NCBI RefSeq assembly: GCF_024460475.1
Contig: NZ_JANFYN010000005.1
Coordinates: 19,048-83,047 of the forward strand
Length of the DNA: 64,000 nucleotides
DNA from: Holdemanella sp. MSK.7.32
GTDB lineage: Bacteria; Bacillota_I; Bacilli_A; Erysipelotrichales; Erysipelotrichaceae
Reading direction: 5' to 3'
The notes under the pieces were generated by a model that made no database searches, was not told the origin of the DNA, and worked only from the letters and a program-made list of their open reading frames with translations. This document shows positions 44,392 through 53,177 of this stretch, one piece after another. The translations under genes were made by a program, and so were the position numbers. Each line of letters starts with the position of its first letter. The first letter of the stretch is position 1.

Positions 44392-46189
44392 ATCCACGCT
44401 TAACAACCGCACTTTTTTGTCTAAACGCTATACCAATTTTTACAATATCTTCAACACCAAAATCGTTTAATTCTGTATCATATTTCATATCTTCAATCTG
44501 TTTAAGTGCACTATTAGCCAGTGAATCTAAATCAACATTTATATCTTTTGTATGTTTAAACTCAAAGATAAATCCAGGTATTCCCTTCACCATCGGCAAT
44601 AATTCAATATCAAACCGACCTAGTCCCGATTCTCTATTTGATCTTACCTTAAATTGACTTCCTAGTACAGCACATAATCCAAGCATCATTCCATGATAGA
44701 ATGCTTCACTAGCCCCATCCATCGTTGATATACTTTTTAACATAAAATCCTCCAACAAAGACTGCAGTTTACTAGTATCTTTAGAAAAGATAGCCTGATG
44801 AATTGAAATTGAAACATTATTTTGATTTGTACGATTCAATACTTCTTTTTCATATACATATAAAATTTCTTTATTAGGAATAGCCACATCGCACATATAA
44901 TTTCCATCATTTTGCGGATATATTTCGGCCACCTTTAGATACCCAGCTACCAACAAGAAACTATATATACTATTAGGATTATTTTGAACCTCAGGATATA
45001 TTACACTTGTATCTACATACGTTGTGACTGTATTTCCACAAAACAATTTATACAAATTTTCATTAATTTCAGGTGTTGCAGTTCCAATGATTTCACCAAT
45101 AATATCATTACTACCTGTTGATTGCCAAAAAGCTTTTGGAAAACATTGATCCGAAATATAATTGATTACAGACCAAGGATTAAATATTTCCGAATTTCCA
45201 AAACGATATCCATCATACCATTCGCAAATTTCTTGATATTTATCTTCATAATCATAATATGCAAGCATGTCTCTGACTTCTTCATTTGTGAAACCAAAAT
45301 AAGAACTATAATTATTATCTAATATGGAGTTCGTTTTTAAATTGTTCATTCCACTAAGAATACTTTCTTTTGCGACTCTTAGAATACCTGTTAAAAATCC
45401 AAAAGCCAAATGTGGATTGTCTTTTAGACCACCCGAAAAAAAATTGCGCATAAAATCAACAATTTCATTATAAAAATCACAAAGATGACCTTGTTGAATA
45501 GGCGTATCATATTCATCAATAATAATGACACACTCTTTATCATAATGTTTGTGAAGTAATAAAGATAAAAGTTGAAGCCCCATTTGACAATCAACCTCAT
45601 TTATATTTTCACTCGCAAAACGATGATACTGCTCTTTTTCGTATGAGCTTAGTACAGAACTACTCTCCAATTCATTATGACGCATAAACTCTAGAGAAAT
45701 CAATTTACTAATTTTTTGAAAAGTCTCTTGCCAACTCGAACATTTAACATCTTTAAAAGACAAGAATATCACAGGATATTGACCTTGATGTTTTGTATAG
45801 TAATCCCCAAACTGCCATATATACTTATCCTTAAAATAAATAGATGTATCTTCCGGTGTTTTTTCAAAAAACACACGCAACATATCCATATTTAATGTTT
45901 TCCCAAAACGCCTAGGACGCGTGAAAAGAGACACCATCGGTATCGCATTCAAAAAATCACGAATCAATAAAGTCTTATCTACATAGTAATAATTCGTTGT
46001 TGCCGACTTAAAATCAGAAACACCTATTGGTAAAGGCTTTTTCGGACTTAAAATTGCATTATCAGGAATCAGCCAATTGCGCCCATCCTTTATTGCACCA
46101 ACTATTTCTTTTTGTTTACACATCTGTTGAATTCTACGAGTCGATACCCCTATCTTTTTAGCAGCAGATTCGCAAGATATATAGTTCAT
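44390..46189 (-). CDS. HTH-fused AAA-ATPase-like/PD-(D/E)XK nuclease protein
   Basis: About 599 residues from ATG 46189 (TAGGAGG upstream). Residues 1-50 form a MerR/excisionase-like helix-turn-helix (SCESAAKKIGVSTRRIQQMC), which the paralog at 8973 lacks. Then come the family signature YYVDKTLLIRDF, a degenerate P-loop RPRRFGKT, VIIIDEYDTPI (Walker B) and, near the end, GRFDIELLP with FIFEFKHT, the D...ExK nuclease motif. Function is unknown. Inverted repeats at 46236-46282 in its upstream region may be its own operator. Confidence 0.8.
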   Translation of the reverse strand: MNYISCESAAKKIGVSTRRIQQMCKQKEIVGAIKDGRNWLIPDNAILSPKKPLPIGVSDFKSATTNYYYVDKTLLIRDFLNAIPMVSLFTRPRRFGKTLNMDMLRVFFEKTPEDTSIYFKDKYIWQFGDYYTKHQGQYPVIFLSFKDVKCSSWQETFQKISKLISLEFMRHNELESSSVLSSYEKEQYHRFASENINEVDCQMGLQLLSLLLHKHYDKECVIIIDEYDTPIQQGHLCDFYNEIVDFMRNFFSGGLKDNPHLAFGFLTGILRVAKESILSGMNNLKTNSILDNNYSSYFGFTNEEVRDMLAYYDYEDKYQEICEWYDGYRFGNSEIFNPWSVINYISDQCFPKAFWQSTGSNDIIGEIIGTATPEINENLYKLFCGNTVTTYVDTSVIYPEVQNNPNSIYSFLLVAGYLKVAEIYPQNDGNYMCDVAIPNKEILYVYEKEVLNRTNQNNVSISIHQAIFSKDTSKLQSLLEDFMLKSISTMDGASEAFYHGMMLGLCAVLGSQFKVRSNRESGLGRFDIELLPMVKGIPGFIFEFKHTKDINVDLDSLANSALKQIEDMKYDTELNDFGVEDIVKIGIAFRQKSAVVKRG

Positions 46190-46235
46190 ATAACTCCTCC
46201 TAAACATGCTTCTACTCTAAGTATATCCGTTTAAG

Positions 46236-46282
46236 CGAAATGCATCAACTACATTTCGTTTGTGTTTCGTTTATAAGCGAAA
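46236..46282. promoter_or_regulatory. Inverted repeats between spx and the HTH-nuclease gene
   Basis: CGAAATG (46236-46242) faces CATTTCG (46252-46258), and TTTCG...CGAAA follows at 46265-46282. These related half-sites lie 45-95 bp upstream of the HTH-containing gene and could be its binding sites. Confidence 0.4.
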
Positions 46283-46307
46283 AAAAAGAACTAGAATACT
46301 CTAGTTC
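46280..46307 (-). terminator. Terminator of spx
   Basis: GAACTAGA-(4 bases)-TCTAGTTC followed on the minus strand by eight T residues. The spx stop codon TAG (46301-46303) lies in the stem. Confidence 0.8.
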
Positions 46308-46741
46308 ATACTTGCACGCTCTCTACACTTACCACAAACAGAATAGTTTGGACAAGCATCTGTACACGCATTGTCTACGACTGTTCTTAATTGTGCTGGC
46401 ATCATTGTTGTGATCTCGTCATCATCATATCCAACCACAAGACTCTTTTCTGATAAAAGAATCGGTCTTTTTAGAATCGATGGATTTTCCTGAATCAAAG
46501 TAACCAATTCCTTCATCGAATAATCATCGATATCTTTTTGAAGTGCCTGGAATGCCTTCGAACGAACCGAAATGATATCTTCTGTTCCATTTTCACATCG
46601 AGACAATAAATATTTAATTTCACTTTCCTTCAATAATGAAGTAAATATATTCTTTTCAACAAATTCAATTTGGTTGTCTTTTAACCACTGTTTTGCCTTA
46701 CGACAACTCGCACAACCTGGAGAAGTATATAAAATTACCAT
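46301..46741 (-). CDS. spx: Spx/ArsC-family regulator with Cys-rich tail
   Basis: 146 residues from ATG 46741 (GGAGG upstream). The thioredoxin-like fold carries the redox switch Cys10-x-x-Cys13 (CASC) and KRPILL with Arg92, as in Spx, which binds the RNA polymerase alpha C-terminal domain under thiol stress. B. subtilis Spx is about 131 residues. Here the C-terminus is extended and holds Cys126, Cys130, Cys136 and Cys139 (CTDACPNYSVCGKC), a likely metal site. It is divergent from the HD-domain gene. Confidence 0.82.
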   Translation of the reverse strand: MVILYTSPGCASCRKAKQWLKDNQIEFVEKNIFTSLLKESEIKYLLSRCENGTEDIISVRSKAFQALQKDIDDYSMKELVTLIQENPSILKRPILLSEKSLVVGYDDDEITTMMPAQLRTVVDNACTDACPNYSVCGKCRERASMN

Positions 46742-46795
46742 AATAATAGCCTCCTTCAACTAATTATATCATAATACTTGGTTTAAAATAAATAG

Positions 46796-46824
46796 TTGTA
46801 TCTTATATTTAAATATGCTATATT
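46796..46824 (+). promoter_or_regulatory. Putative promoter of the HD-domain gene
   Basis: TTGTAT, a 17-bp spacer and TATATT, 22 bases before the ATG at 46846. Confidence 0.5.
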
Positions 46825-46845
46825 CTTCCCTAGTGAGGTCAAGAA

Positions 46846-47403
46846 ATGGAAAAAGCTATTTTATCAAGAATCAATTTACAACTACAAGATACTCATATTG
46901 CACAAGAATATTTTGATACAATATCAGACTTAATTGATACACAAGAAGTACAAGCCCTAAAAAAATGCAGCCAACACATGGCTACATCTCGCTTTCAACA
47001 TTCTTTAAACGTTTCTTACTACTCCTTTTTAATTTGCAGAAAATTCGGTCTTGATGCCTATAGTGCAGCACGCGCCGGTCTATTACATGATCTATATTAC
47101 TATGATTGGAAAACAGATGAGGATCGTCCTCTTGAAGGAAATCATGCGATGATTCACCCAATCATTGCCCTTGAGAACGCTAAAAACATCACATCAACAA
47201 ATCCAACCATTGACGATGCCATTTTACATCACATGTGGCCATTAAAAACAAGCCACCCAAGTACAAGTGTTGGATGGATCATTCAAGCTGTAGATAAATT
47301 CTGTGCCATCACAGAAATGGGACATCAATCTCTATTTCGAGTAAGCCGCTCTAACAATCTATTAAGCTATTGTACTCTATTTACATTCCTATTAACAATG
47401 TAG
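46846..47403 (+). CDS. HD-domain phosphohydrolase
   Basis: 185 residues. Metal-binding residues of the HD superfamily are visible: RFQHSLNVSYYS, LLHDLYYYDW (the HD pair) and ILHHMWPL. The size and layout match small HD proteins of the YfbR/HDIG type that hydrolyse nucleotides. The substrate is unknown. The stop codon abuts a strong terminator shared with the convergent PHP gene. Confidence 0.8.
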   Translation: MEKAILSRINLQLQDTHIAQEYFDTISDLIDTQEVQALKKCSQHMATSRFQHSLNVSYYSFLICRKFGLDAYSAARAGLLHDLYYYDWKTDEDRPLEGNHAMIHPIIALENAKNITSTNPTIDDAILHHMWPLKTSHPSTSVGWIIQAVDKFCAITEMGHQSLFRVSRSNNLLSYCTLFTFLLTM

Positions 47404-47437
47404 GCAGCTAGGATTCTCTAGCTGCCTTTAGTTTTTC
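47402..47437. terminator. Bidirectional terminator
   Basis: AGGCAGCTAG and CTAGCTGCCT form a 10-bp stem followed by a T-rich tract; it serves the HD gene (plus) and the PHP gene (minus), and both gene ends fall within it. Confidence 0.8.
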
Positions 47438-48307
47438 CTTAAATTGTTCTAGCCATAAAGAACCATCTTTATCCAATCCATACTCACCCATTTGAATACT
47501 TGGCTTTTTCTCCCCATGGAAATCACTTCCACAAGTAATCAATAAATGATGTTTCTTCGCTAGTTTTTCATAATATACATTTTGTTCAGGCATATGATAA
47601 TTACTATAAGCTTCAATACCATCCACTCCAGCATCCAATAACACCTTCAACATCTCATCATTTTTATAAAATGTATTAAAAGGATGCGCTACAATCGCAA
47701 GTCCACCAGCCTCATGAATCTTTTGAACCGATTCGACAAAATCAGGCATTGGTACATATACAAATAAATCCGAACCATATTGACATTTATCCCAAAAGAA
47801 ATTAACGGGTGCCGGATCACTTCTTTTACCGCCTGGAATATAATCCTTAAAATCTGGAATATCTTGATAACGAGGATCATTGAACATATGCGTACACATC
47901 ACAAACCAAGGATTTTTGCCATTCGCCTCTTTCAACACAGCCTCCTCATCAATTTCAACACCATACTTCGCTCTTAATTTATCGCAACGAGTTGAAAATG
48001 CATTTCTAGATTTCACTTGCGTTCTTTCCAATAAATTTTGAAAATAGGTATCCTCTAAATCGATACCATATCCAAGTAAATGTACGTCTGTATAACCAAT
48101 ACTTGTTGAACACTCAATGGCAGGAATCACTTCAATATCCGCTTCTTTACCAAGTTTGATCATTTCCTTAACACCACTGATACAATCATGATCACTTAAC
48201 GCAATGGTTTTTAATCCTCTTTCTTTTGCGATTCCAATCAATCCTTCAGGCGTAAACTGCCCATCTCCCGAATAACAGGAATGCATATGCAAATCAAATT
48301 CATTCAT
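47408..48307 (-). CDS. PHP-domain phosphoesterase (YciV/TrpH-like)
   Basis: 299 residues. The PHP metal-binding motifs are clear: DLHMHSCYSGDGQF at the N-terminus, ALSDHDCISG, IPAIECSTS, IVAHPFNTF and GSDFHG near the C-terminus. Relatives are 3',5'-nucleotide phosphatases or 5'-3' RNA exonucleases. It is located 13 bp after uppP on the same strand and may share its transcript. Confidence 0.85.
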   Translation of the reverse strand: MNEFDLHMHSCYSGDGQFTPEGLIGIAKERGLKTIALSDHDCISGVKEMIKLGKEADIEVIPAIECSTSIGYTDVHLLGYGIDLEDTYFQNLLERTQVKSRNAFSTRCDKLRAKYGVEIDEEAVLKEANGKNPWFVMCTHMFNDPRYQDIPDFKDYIPGGKRSDPAPVNFFWDKCQYGSDLFVYVPMPDFVESVQKIHEAGGLAIVAHPFNTFYKNDEMLKVLLDAGVDGIEAYSNYHMPEQNVYYEKLAKKHHLLITCGSDFHGEKKPSIQMGEYGLDKDGSLWLEQFKEKLKAARES

Positions 48308-48320
48308 TACTATAACCTCT

Positions 48321-49145
48321 TTAAATCACATAGAAAAATATAATCACAAAGATACCTAAAATAATGCGGTACCAACCAAAAATCGTAAAATCATGGCTCT
48401 TTACATAGTTCAACAAAGCTTTAATTGCAAATAAGCTCACCACAAAAGCCACAAACGTTCCTAGTAGTAATAAGAACAATTGTCCAAAACTAAATAAACC
48501 TACCTTTATAAAATATTTAATGACCTTTAAAAGACTCGCTCCAAACATGACAGGGATTGCCAAGAAAAACGAAAATTCACTTGCGACCGTTCTAGAACAG
48601 CCACAATATAAGCCGCCCAAAATTGTAGCTCCACTTCTTGAAGTTCCTGGAATCAAGGCTAGACATTGAAAGCAGCCGATCTTTAAAGCCGATACATAAT
48701 CAACTTGTTCAATCGTTTCAATCTTTTCTTGTCTAGGATTCTTCTCAACCAAGATAAAAATAATCCCATACGCAATCAGTGCCACCGCAATCACAAAGTT
48801 TGCCGATAAATATCCCTCAATAATATCATCCAACAATAAGCCAATAATGGCAGCTGGAATGACACCCACAATCACCTTAGACCAAAGTTGTAAAGTCTGT
48901 TTTCTCTTTTTAGGCGATTTACGCGTATCAAAAGGATTCAATTTCTGATAGTACAACACTAATACCGCTAAAATACTTCCAAACTGAATAACCACCTTGA
49001 ATACTTCAAAGAAGGTAGCCGGTTCAAGCGGCCAAATGCTCGCAAATAAAATTAAATGTCCTGTCGACGAAATCGGCAGCCATTCCGTTATCCCCTGTAT
49101 AATACCTAATAAGATTGTCTTAACAATACTGCTTAGAAATGTCAT
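48321..49145 (-). CDS. uppP: Undecaprenyl-diphosphatase UppP (BacA)
   Basis: 274 residues, a polytopic membrane protein. Catalytic motifs: GITEWLPISSTGHL near residue 18 and PGTSRSGATILGG near 165. It recycles the lipid carrier by dephosphorylating undecaprenyl diphosphate and can give bacitracin tolerance. It overlaps murD by 4 bp in a mraY-murD-uppP operon. Confidence 0.95.
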   Translation of the reverse strand: MTFLSSIVKTILLGIIQGITEWLPISSTGHLILFASIWPLEPATFFEVFKVVIQFGSILAVLVLYYQKLNPFDTRKSPKKRKQTLQLWSKVIVGVIPAAIIGLLLDDIIEGYLSANFVIAVALIAYGIIFILVEKNPRQEKIETIEQVDYVSALKIGCFQCLALIPGTSRSGATILGGLYCGCSRTVASEFSFFLAIPVMFGASLLKVIKYFIKVGLFSFGQLFLLLLGTFVAFVVSLFAIKALLNYVKSHDFTIFGWYRIILGIFVIIFFYVI

Positions 49146-50464
49146 TCTTCATTCCTTTTAGCTGCATACTCATGAACCATCTGTTTAAAAATTTCGCCCC
49201 TAATCTCATAATTTTTAAACTGGTCAAAACTAGAACATGCAGGACACAATAAAACAATATCACCAGGTTTTGCCAGTAACACAGCCTTTTCAAACGCATC
49301 CTTCATTGTTTCAACACTCATTTGACTTGTAAAGATATCTTTAAACTTATCTTTTGTCTGACCAAAAGAAATACATTTCTTCACTACACCATCATATTGT
49401 TTCAAATCATCAAAAGAAATATGTTTATCTTTGCCACCACAAAGTAGAATTACATTCTTCTCAAATGCAGATAAACCTGCACAAGCCGCATGCGTATTTG
49501 TAGCCTTAGAATCATTGTAGAAACGAACATTATCAATTGTATCTACATATTCAATACGATGTTCTACCCCACTAAATTCACGAATCACTTCCTGAATATT
49601 AAATAAAGAAACACCCATCAAATAGGCCATACAACTTGCCATCATCGCATTCCCGCAATTGAATTCACCAACAATTTTTAAATCCGATAAAGTAAACAAT
49701 TGCGTATCTTTATAATAAGCATACTTATCATCTTTATATAAATCGACATCTTTTCTTTTCAAAGAAAAATCAATCACATGACAAGGAATGTTTTGAGCAT
49801 ACTTCACAACATTTTCATCATCCACATTACGAATAAAGTAATCATCCGCATTTGTGTTCTCATAAATACGCATCTTACTTTCATAATATGCTTCTAGACT
49901 ATCCATATAATCTAAATGATCCGGTGCCAAATTTGTCACGGTTGATACATGAGGTCTAAATGTTTCAATTCCCAACAATTGAAAATTACTTAATTCAAGA
50001 GCTACATTATAGTCTTCATCCGTATATTCTAATGCCAATTCGCATAAAGGCGTACCAATGTTTCCAGCAACCAAACTCTTCTTTTGTCGATTCAACATCT
50101 CATATAATAACGTCGTTACGGTTGTCTTACCATCTGTACCTGTTACGGCCGCATAATTAAAGTTCTTGGCATAACGATACGCCACTTCAATTTCTGTATA
50201 GATTTTTGCGTTTTGTTCCACAAAATAATGTACGAAAGGAACACGATAAGGAATACCAGGATTCTTCACGATAAACGCATACTTCTTTTCTTTTAATGAA
50301 TCTGGATGTCCTCCATCAAACACTTCGATACCCATTGATTCTAATTCTGTCTTTTCTTTAATCGCATTCGAATCCGTTAAAACAACATGATACCCATTCT
50401 TTAATAAAAGCTTACTAACGGCAATCCCACTACGGGCAGCCCCAATGACTAATACAGTTTCCAT
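49142..50464 (-). CDS. murD: UDP-N-acetylmuramoylalanine-D-glutamate ligase
   Basis: 440 residues. N-terminal Rossmann-like GAARSGIAVSKLLLK, ATP-binding loop VTGTDGKTTVT (Asp where most MurD proteins have Asn), NLAPDHLDYM, then EHRIEYV and NDSKATNTHA. It adds D-glutamate to the peptidoglycan precursor in the cytoplasm. It is adjacent to mraY, as in division/cell-wall clusters, although the other mur and fts genes are absent here. Confidence 0.95.
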   Translation of the reverse strand: METVLVIGAARSGIAVSKLLLKNGYHVVLTDSNAIKEKTELESMGIEVFDGGHPDSLKEKKYAFIVKNPGIPYRVPFVHYFVEQNAKIYTEIEVAYRYAKNFNYAAVTGTDGKTTVTTLLYEMLNRQKKSLVAGNIGTPLCELALEYTDEDYNVALELSNFQLLGIETFRPHVSTVTNLAPDHLDYMDSLEAYYESKMRIYENTNADDYFIRNVDDENVVKYAQNIPCHVIDFSLKRKDVDLYKDDKYAYYKDTQLFTLSDLKIVGEFNCGNAMMASCMAYLMGVSLFNIQEVIREFSGVEHRIEYVDTIDNVRFYNDSKATNTHAACAGLSAFEKNVILLCGGKDKHISFDDLKQYDGVVKKCISFGQTKDKFKDIFTSQMSVETMKDAFEKAVLLAKPGDIVLLCPACSSFDQFKNYEIRGEIFKQMVHEYAAKRNEE

Positions 50465-51445
50465 CTACATTACCCCCAAAACAAGTCCAAGAACCGCAAA
50501 GATAACACCAACAAGCCTAAAACGTGTAACAACCTTTTCTTCAGACCATCCACACATTTCAAAGTGGTGGTGCAAAGGCGCCATCTTGAAAATTCTCTTA
50601 TGTGTTTTTTTATAATACGTAACCTGTATAATAACGCTGCAAACTTCTGCAACAAAAACAAAGCCAATAATAATCAATAAAATTTCTTGCTTTAAGACCA
50701 TTGCGGCAGCGGCAATCAAGCCGCCCAAAGCTAATGATCCCGTATCCCCCATAAAGATTTGAGCTGGATGCTTATTAAACTTCAAATATCCAAGTAACGC
50801 AAAGATCACGAGACAAATCAAACATGCCACATTATATAATCCTTGCATCCATGCGAATACCACAAATGGAACAAGCGCAATGACCATCTGGCCTGCACAC
50901 AATCCATCTAAACCATCCGTTAAGTTCACCGCATTCGTTTCAGCTGTAAACATAAAGAATACCAAAATAAAGTAGAACCATGATAAATCAATTGTCACAT
51001 TAAAAATAGGAATCCAAATATCTGTAGTTGAACTTGTACGATATAAGAAGAAAAACACAACCGCTAAAATAGACTGAAGTAAAAACTTATGAGCTGGTTT
51101 TAACCCCTCATTATTCTTTTGTACGACAATAATATAATCATCAATAAATCCAACAACACCATACCCTACAAAGGCAAGTAGAATAATCATTGTATTCATA
51201 TCCAGTTTGAATGGAGTAAAGAAAGAACCTATAATATAGACAAGTGTTGGTACAATAATGAAGGCTAATCCACCCATAGTAGGCGTACCATTCTTCTTTT
51301 TATGGCTTGCCAACCCCTCTTCTCTTTCTGTTTGTCCAAACTTAATTTTATGTAAATAATCAATCAATCCAGGCATAATCAGCAACATAATCACAAGCGT
51401 AACTAAACACATGCCTAAGATTATTAAGCAATTCGAATTCAACAT
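50465..51445 (-). CDS. mraY: Phospho-N-acetylmuramoyl-pentapeptide transferase
   Basis: 326 residues with about ten membrane helices. MraY motifs: GTPTMGGLAFI, GFIDDYI (catalytic Asp pair), NAVNLTDGLDGL, MGDTGSLALGG and PLHHHFE. It forms lipid I. GAGGAG lies upstream of ATG 51445. It starts the mraY-murD-uppP run. Confidence 0.96.
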   Translation of the reverse strand: MLNSNCLIILGMCLVTLVIMLLIMPGLIDYLHKIKFGQTEREEGLASHKKKNGTPTMGGLAFIIVPTLVYIIGSFFTPFKLDMNTMIILLAFVGYGVVGFIDDYIIVVQKNNEGLKPAHKFLLQSILAVVFFFLYRTSSTTDIWIPIFNVTIDLSWFYFILVFFMFTAETNAVNLTDGLDGLCAGQMVIALVPFVVFAWMQGLYNVACLICLVIFALLGYLKFNKHPAQIFMGDTGSLALGGLIAAAAMVLKQEILLIIIGFVFVAEVCSVIIQVTYYKKTHKRIFKMAPLHHHFEMCGWSEEKVVTRFRLVGVIFAVLGLVLGVM

Positions 51446-51521
51446 TCCATCGTCTCCTCTTTTTTTTAAACATTATCATTATAACATTCTCTTGAGTCTT
51501 GAACAAATTTTAATTCAGGGG

Positions 51522-51550
51522 TTGAAATAAGGGCTTGTTAATGGTATTAT
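51522..51550 (+). promoter_or_regulatory. Promoter of rpmB
   Basis: TTGAAA, a 17-bp spacer and TATTAT, 43 bp upstream of the rpmB start. Confidence 0.65.
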
Positions 51551-51593
51551 AGTTAAGCGATTGCGTAAATGAAAGAAAAAGGAGGACATTAAG

Positions 51594-51785
51594 ATGTCAA
51601 GAGTATGTGCAGTATCTGGAAAAGGTCCTTTATCTGGAAATAAACGTTCTCACTCAATGCGTGCTTCTCGCCGTAAATGGAACGTGAATCTTCAAAAAGT
51701 TCGTGTTGTAGTTGATGGAAAGCCACAAACTATCCGTGTTTCAGCTAGAACATTAAAAACTTTGAAGAAACAAAACGCTATTTAA
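51594..51785 (+). CDS. rpmB: 50S ribosomal protein L28
   Basis: 63 residues. The L28 pattern [20 protein letters not shown] is clear, with [10 protein letters not shown] at the C-terminus. Only one cysteine (Cys5) is left of the zinc-ribbon set, so this is a Cys-free paralog type. AAAGGAGG lies upstream. It stands alone with its own promoter, facing away from mraY. Confidence 0.96.
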   Translation: MSRVCAVSGKGPLSGNKRSHSMRASRRKWNVNLQKVRVVVDGKPQTIRVSARTLKTLKKQNAI

Positions 51786-51831
51786 TTTTAGATAATTAGG
51801 ATCCTTAAAAAAAATTATGCATAAGATAAAA

Positions 51832-51859
51832 AAGAAGAGATATACTCTTCTTTTTTTCT
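51832..51859 (+). terminator. Terminator after rpmB
   Basis: AAGAAGAG, a 5-base loop, CTCTTCTT, then a T run. Confidence 0.8.
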
Positions 51860-51889
51860 TTATGCTACAATGAATTTGAGGATACATAT

Positions 51890-52075
51890 ATGAACAAACA
51901 AGACCATGACGAACTACTAAACCAAGGTTTAACTCAACAAGAAATTGATTCTCTTACACAGAAAGGTTTTACCAAAGAAGAAATGATACAAGCTAAAGAA
52001 TACGATAAAGAAATCAAAAAAGGATCGAATTTCATTTCATGGCTTGTCGATTTGATTACTTGGTTTTTACCTTAA
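51890..52075 (+). CDS. Small protein of unknown function with C-terminal hydrophobic segment
   Basis: 61 residues. The first 45 are charged and helical (LTQQEIDSLTQKGFTKEEMI), with two similar short-helix units; the last 14 are hydrophobic (FISWLVDLITWFLP) and may lie on the membrane. It is flanked by terminators on both sides, so it is a separate unit. No known family is recognised. Confidence 0.5.
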   Translation: MNKQDHDELLNQGLTQQEIDSLTQKGFTKEEMIQAKEYDKEIKKGSNFISWLVDLITWFLP

Positions 52076-52078
52076 AAC

Positions 52079-52107
52079 AGCAGCGATTACTCAATCACTG
52101 CTGCTTT
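52079..52107. terminator. Bidirectional terminator
   Basis: AGCAG-c-GATT-(4 bases)-AATC-a-CTGCT with one mismatch, T-rich on the plus side. It separates the small gene from the convergent GGDEF gene, whose 3' end it overlaps. Confidence 0.65.
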
Positions 52108-53177
52108 TTATTTTTCTTCTTATTTAAATACATATTTTGATCTGCCAAATCTTTAACACTCACAATATCCCCCGTCAGCAACATGGCCGAACCATAAGAT
52201 ACAGAAGGCAAATAATTATATTTTTTACGCTTCTTTTCTATGAAACTTTCAAACTGTGCAGAACACGCCTCTTCATTCCGACTGTTTTTTAATAAGACAC
52301 AGAATTCGTCGCCACCAACCCTGTAACAATAGCCATATTGGGCATATGCCTTCTTAATACAATCCGAAATGATACTCAAACACAAATCCCCTTTGACATG
52401 ACCAAACACATCATTGACATGTTTAAAATCATCCACATCAAACACGATCAACATACCATTTGTATAATTCATTTCTTCAGATCGATTCAAAAAACTATTC
52501 TGATTTAGTAATCCGGTCAAACTATCTAACTGATTCCACATTTCGCTACAATATATAAAATATAAGACCGAAAGTAAGGTGACACAAAGCCAACTCACAT
52601 GAAGATCTGGAACTAAGATTTGTATGATAGTTTCTGCAACCAAGAAGATCATCAATGGATAAATCAATGCTTTACTGCGATTTTGAAACTGTTTCGAAAC
52701 AAATATCGTAGATAAAGATAAATATAATATAGATACAAAATACGCTAAGATATAAATAATGAAATAAGGTCCTCGCGAATATATATTTTCTTGACTTACT
52801 GAAAATACAAGTCCAGACGGAATCGATAGGGCCAGAATCAAAAGATATACGATTTCACATAAAATCGCCAATTTGAATTCCCACCTAAGTTTTGTCTTTT
52901 TATCCAATACATACACCAAACATATACAAACCGATGGCGTAAGTCCAAAGCCTAGATAGTTCGATACTATATTTAACCAACGGAATTTCTTTGGTAAACC
53001 ATCCACTTTTAATGTAACGACTTCTAATAATGAAATCAGTGCAATCAATCCAAACGCAAATAAAAATCCACGCTTTTGTTTTTTATTTAACGATTCACTC
53101 AATCGCGTCAAAACGCACATGAAACAAAGAACGAAAATATCAATTGTCGTTAATACATAAAAATATCCATTCATCAC
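52095..53177 (-). CDS. Diguanylate cyclase with seven or eight membrane helices
   Basis: 360 residues. About 210 N-terminal residues form seven or eight membrane helices with no known sensor signature. The GGDEF domain follows (SLTGLLNQNSFLNR, FDVDDFKHVNDVFGHVKGD, YRVGGDEF) and appears active. There is no RxxD inhibitory site. It overlaps the upstream DUF308/papain-fold gene by 4 bp, so the two are coupled and may act together. Confidence 0.87.
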   Translation of the reverse strand: MMNGYFYVLTTIDIFVLCFMCVLTRLSESLNKKQKRGFLFAFGLIALISLLEVVTLKVDGLPKKFRWLNIVSNYLGFGLTPSVCICLVYVLDKKTKLRWEFKLAILCEIVYLLILALSIPSGLVFSVSQENIYSRGPYFIIYILAYFVSILYLSLSTIFVSKQFQNRSKALIYPLMIFLVAETIIQILVPDLHVSWLCVTLLSVLYFIYCSEMWNQLDSLTGLLNQNSFLNRSEEMNYTNGMLIVFDVDDFKHVNDVFGHVKGDLCLSIISDCIKKAYAQYGYCYRVGGDEFCVLLKNSRNEEACSAQFESFIEKKRKKYNYLPSVSYGSAMLLTGDIVSVKDLADQNMYLNKKKNKKQQ

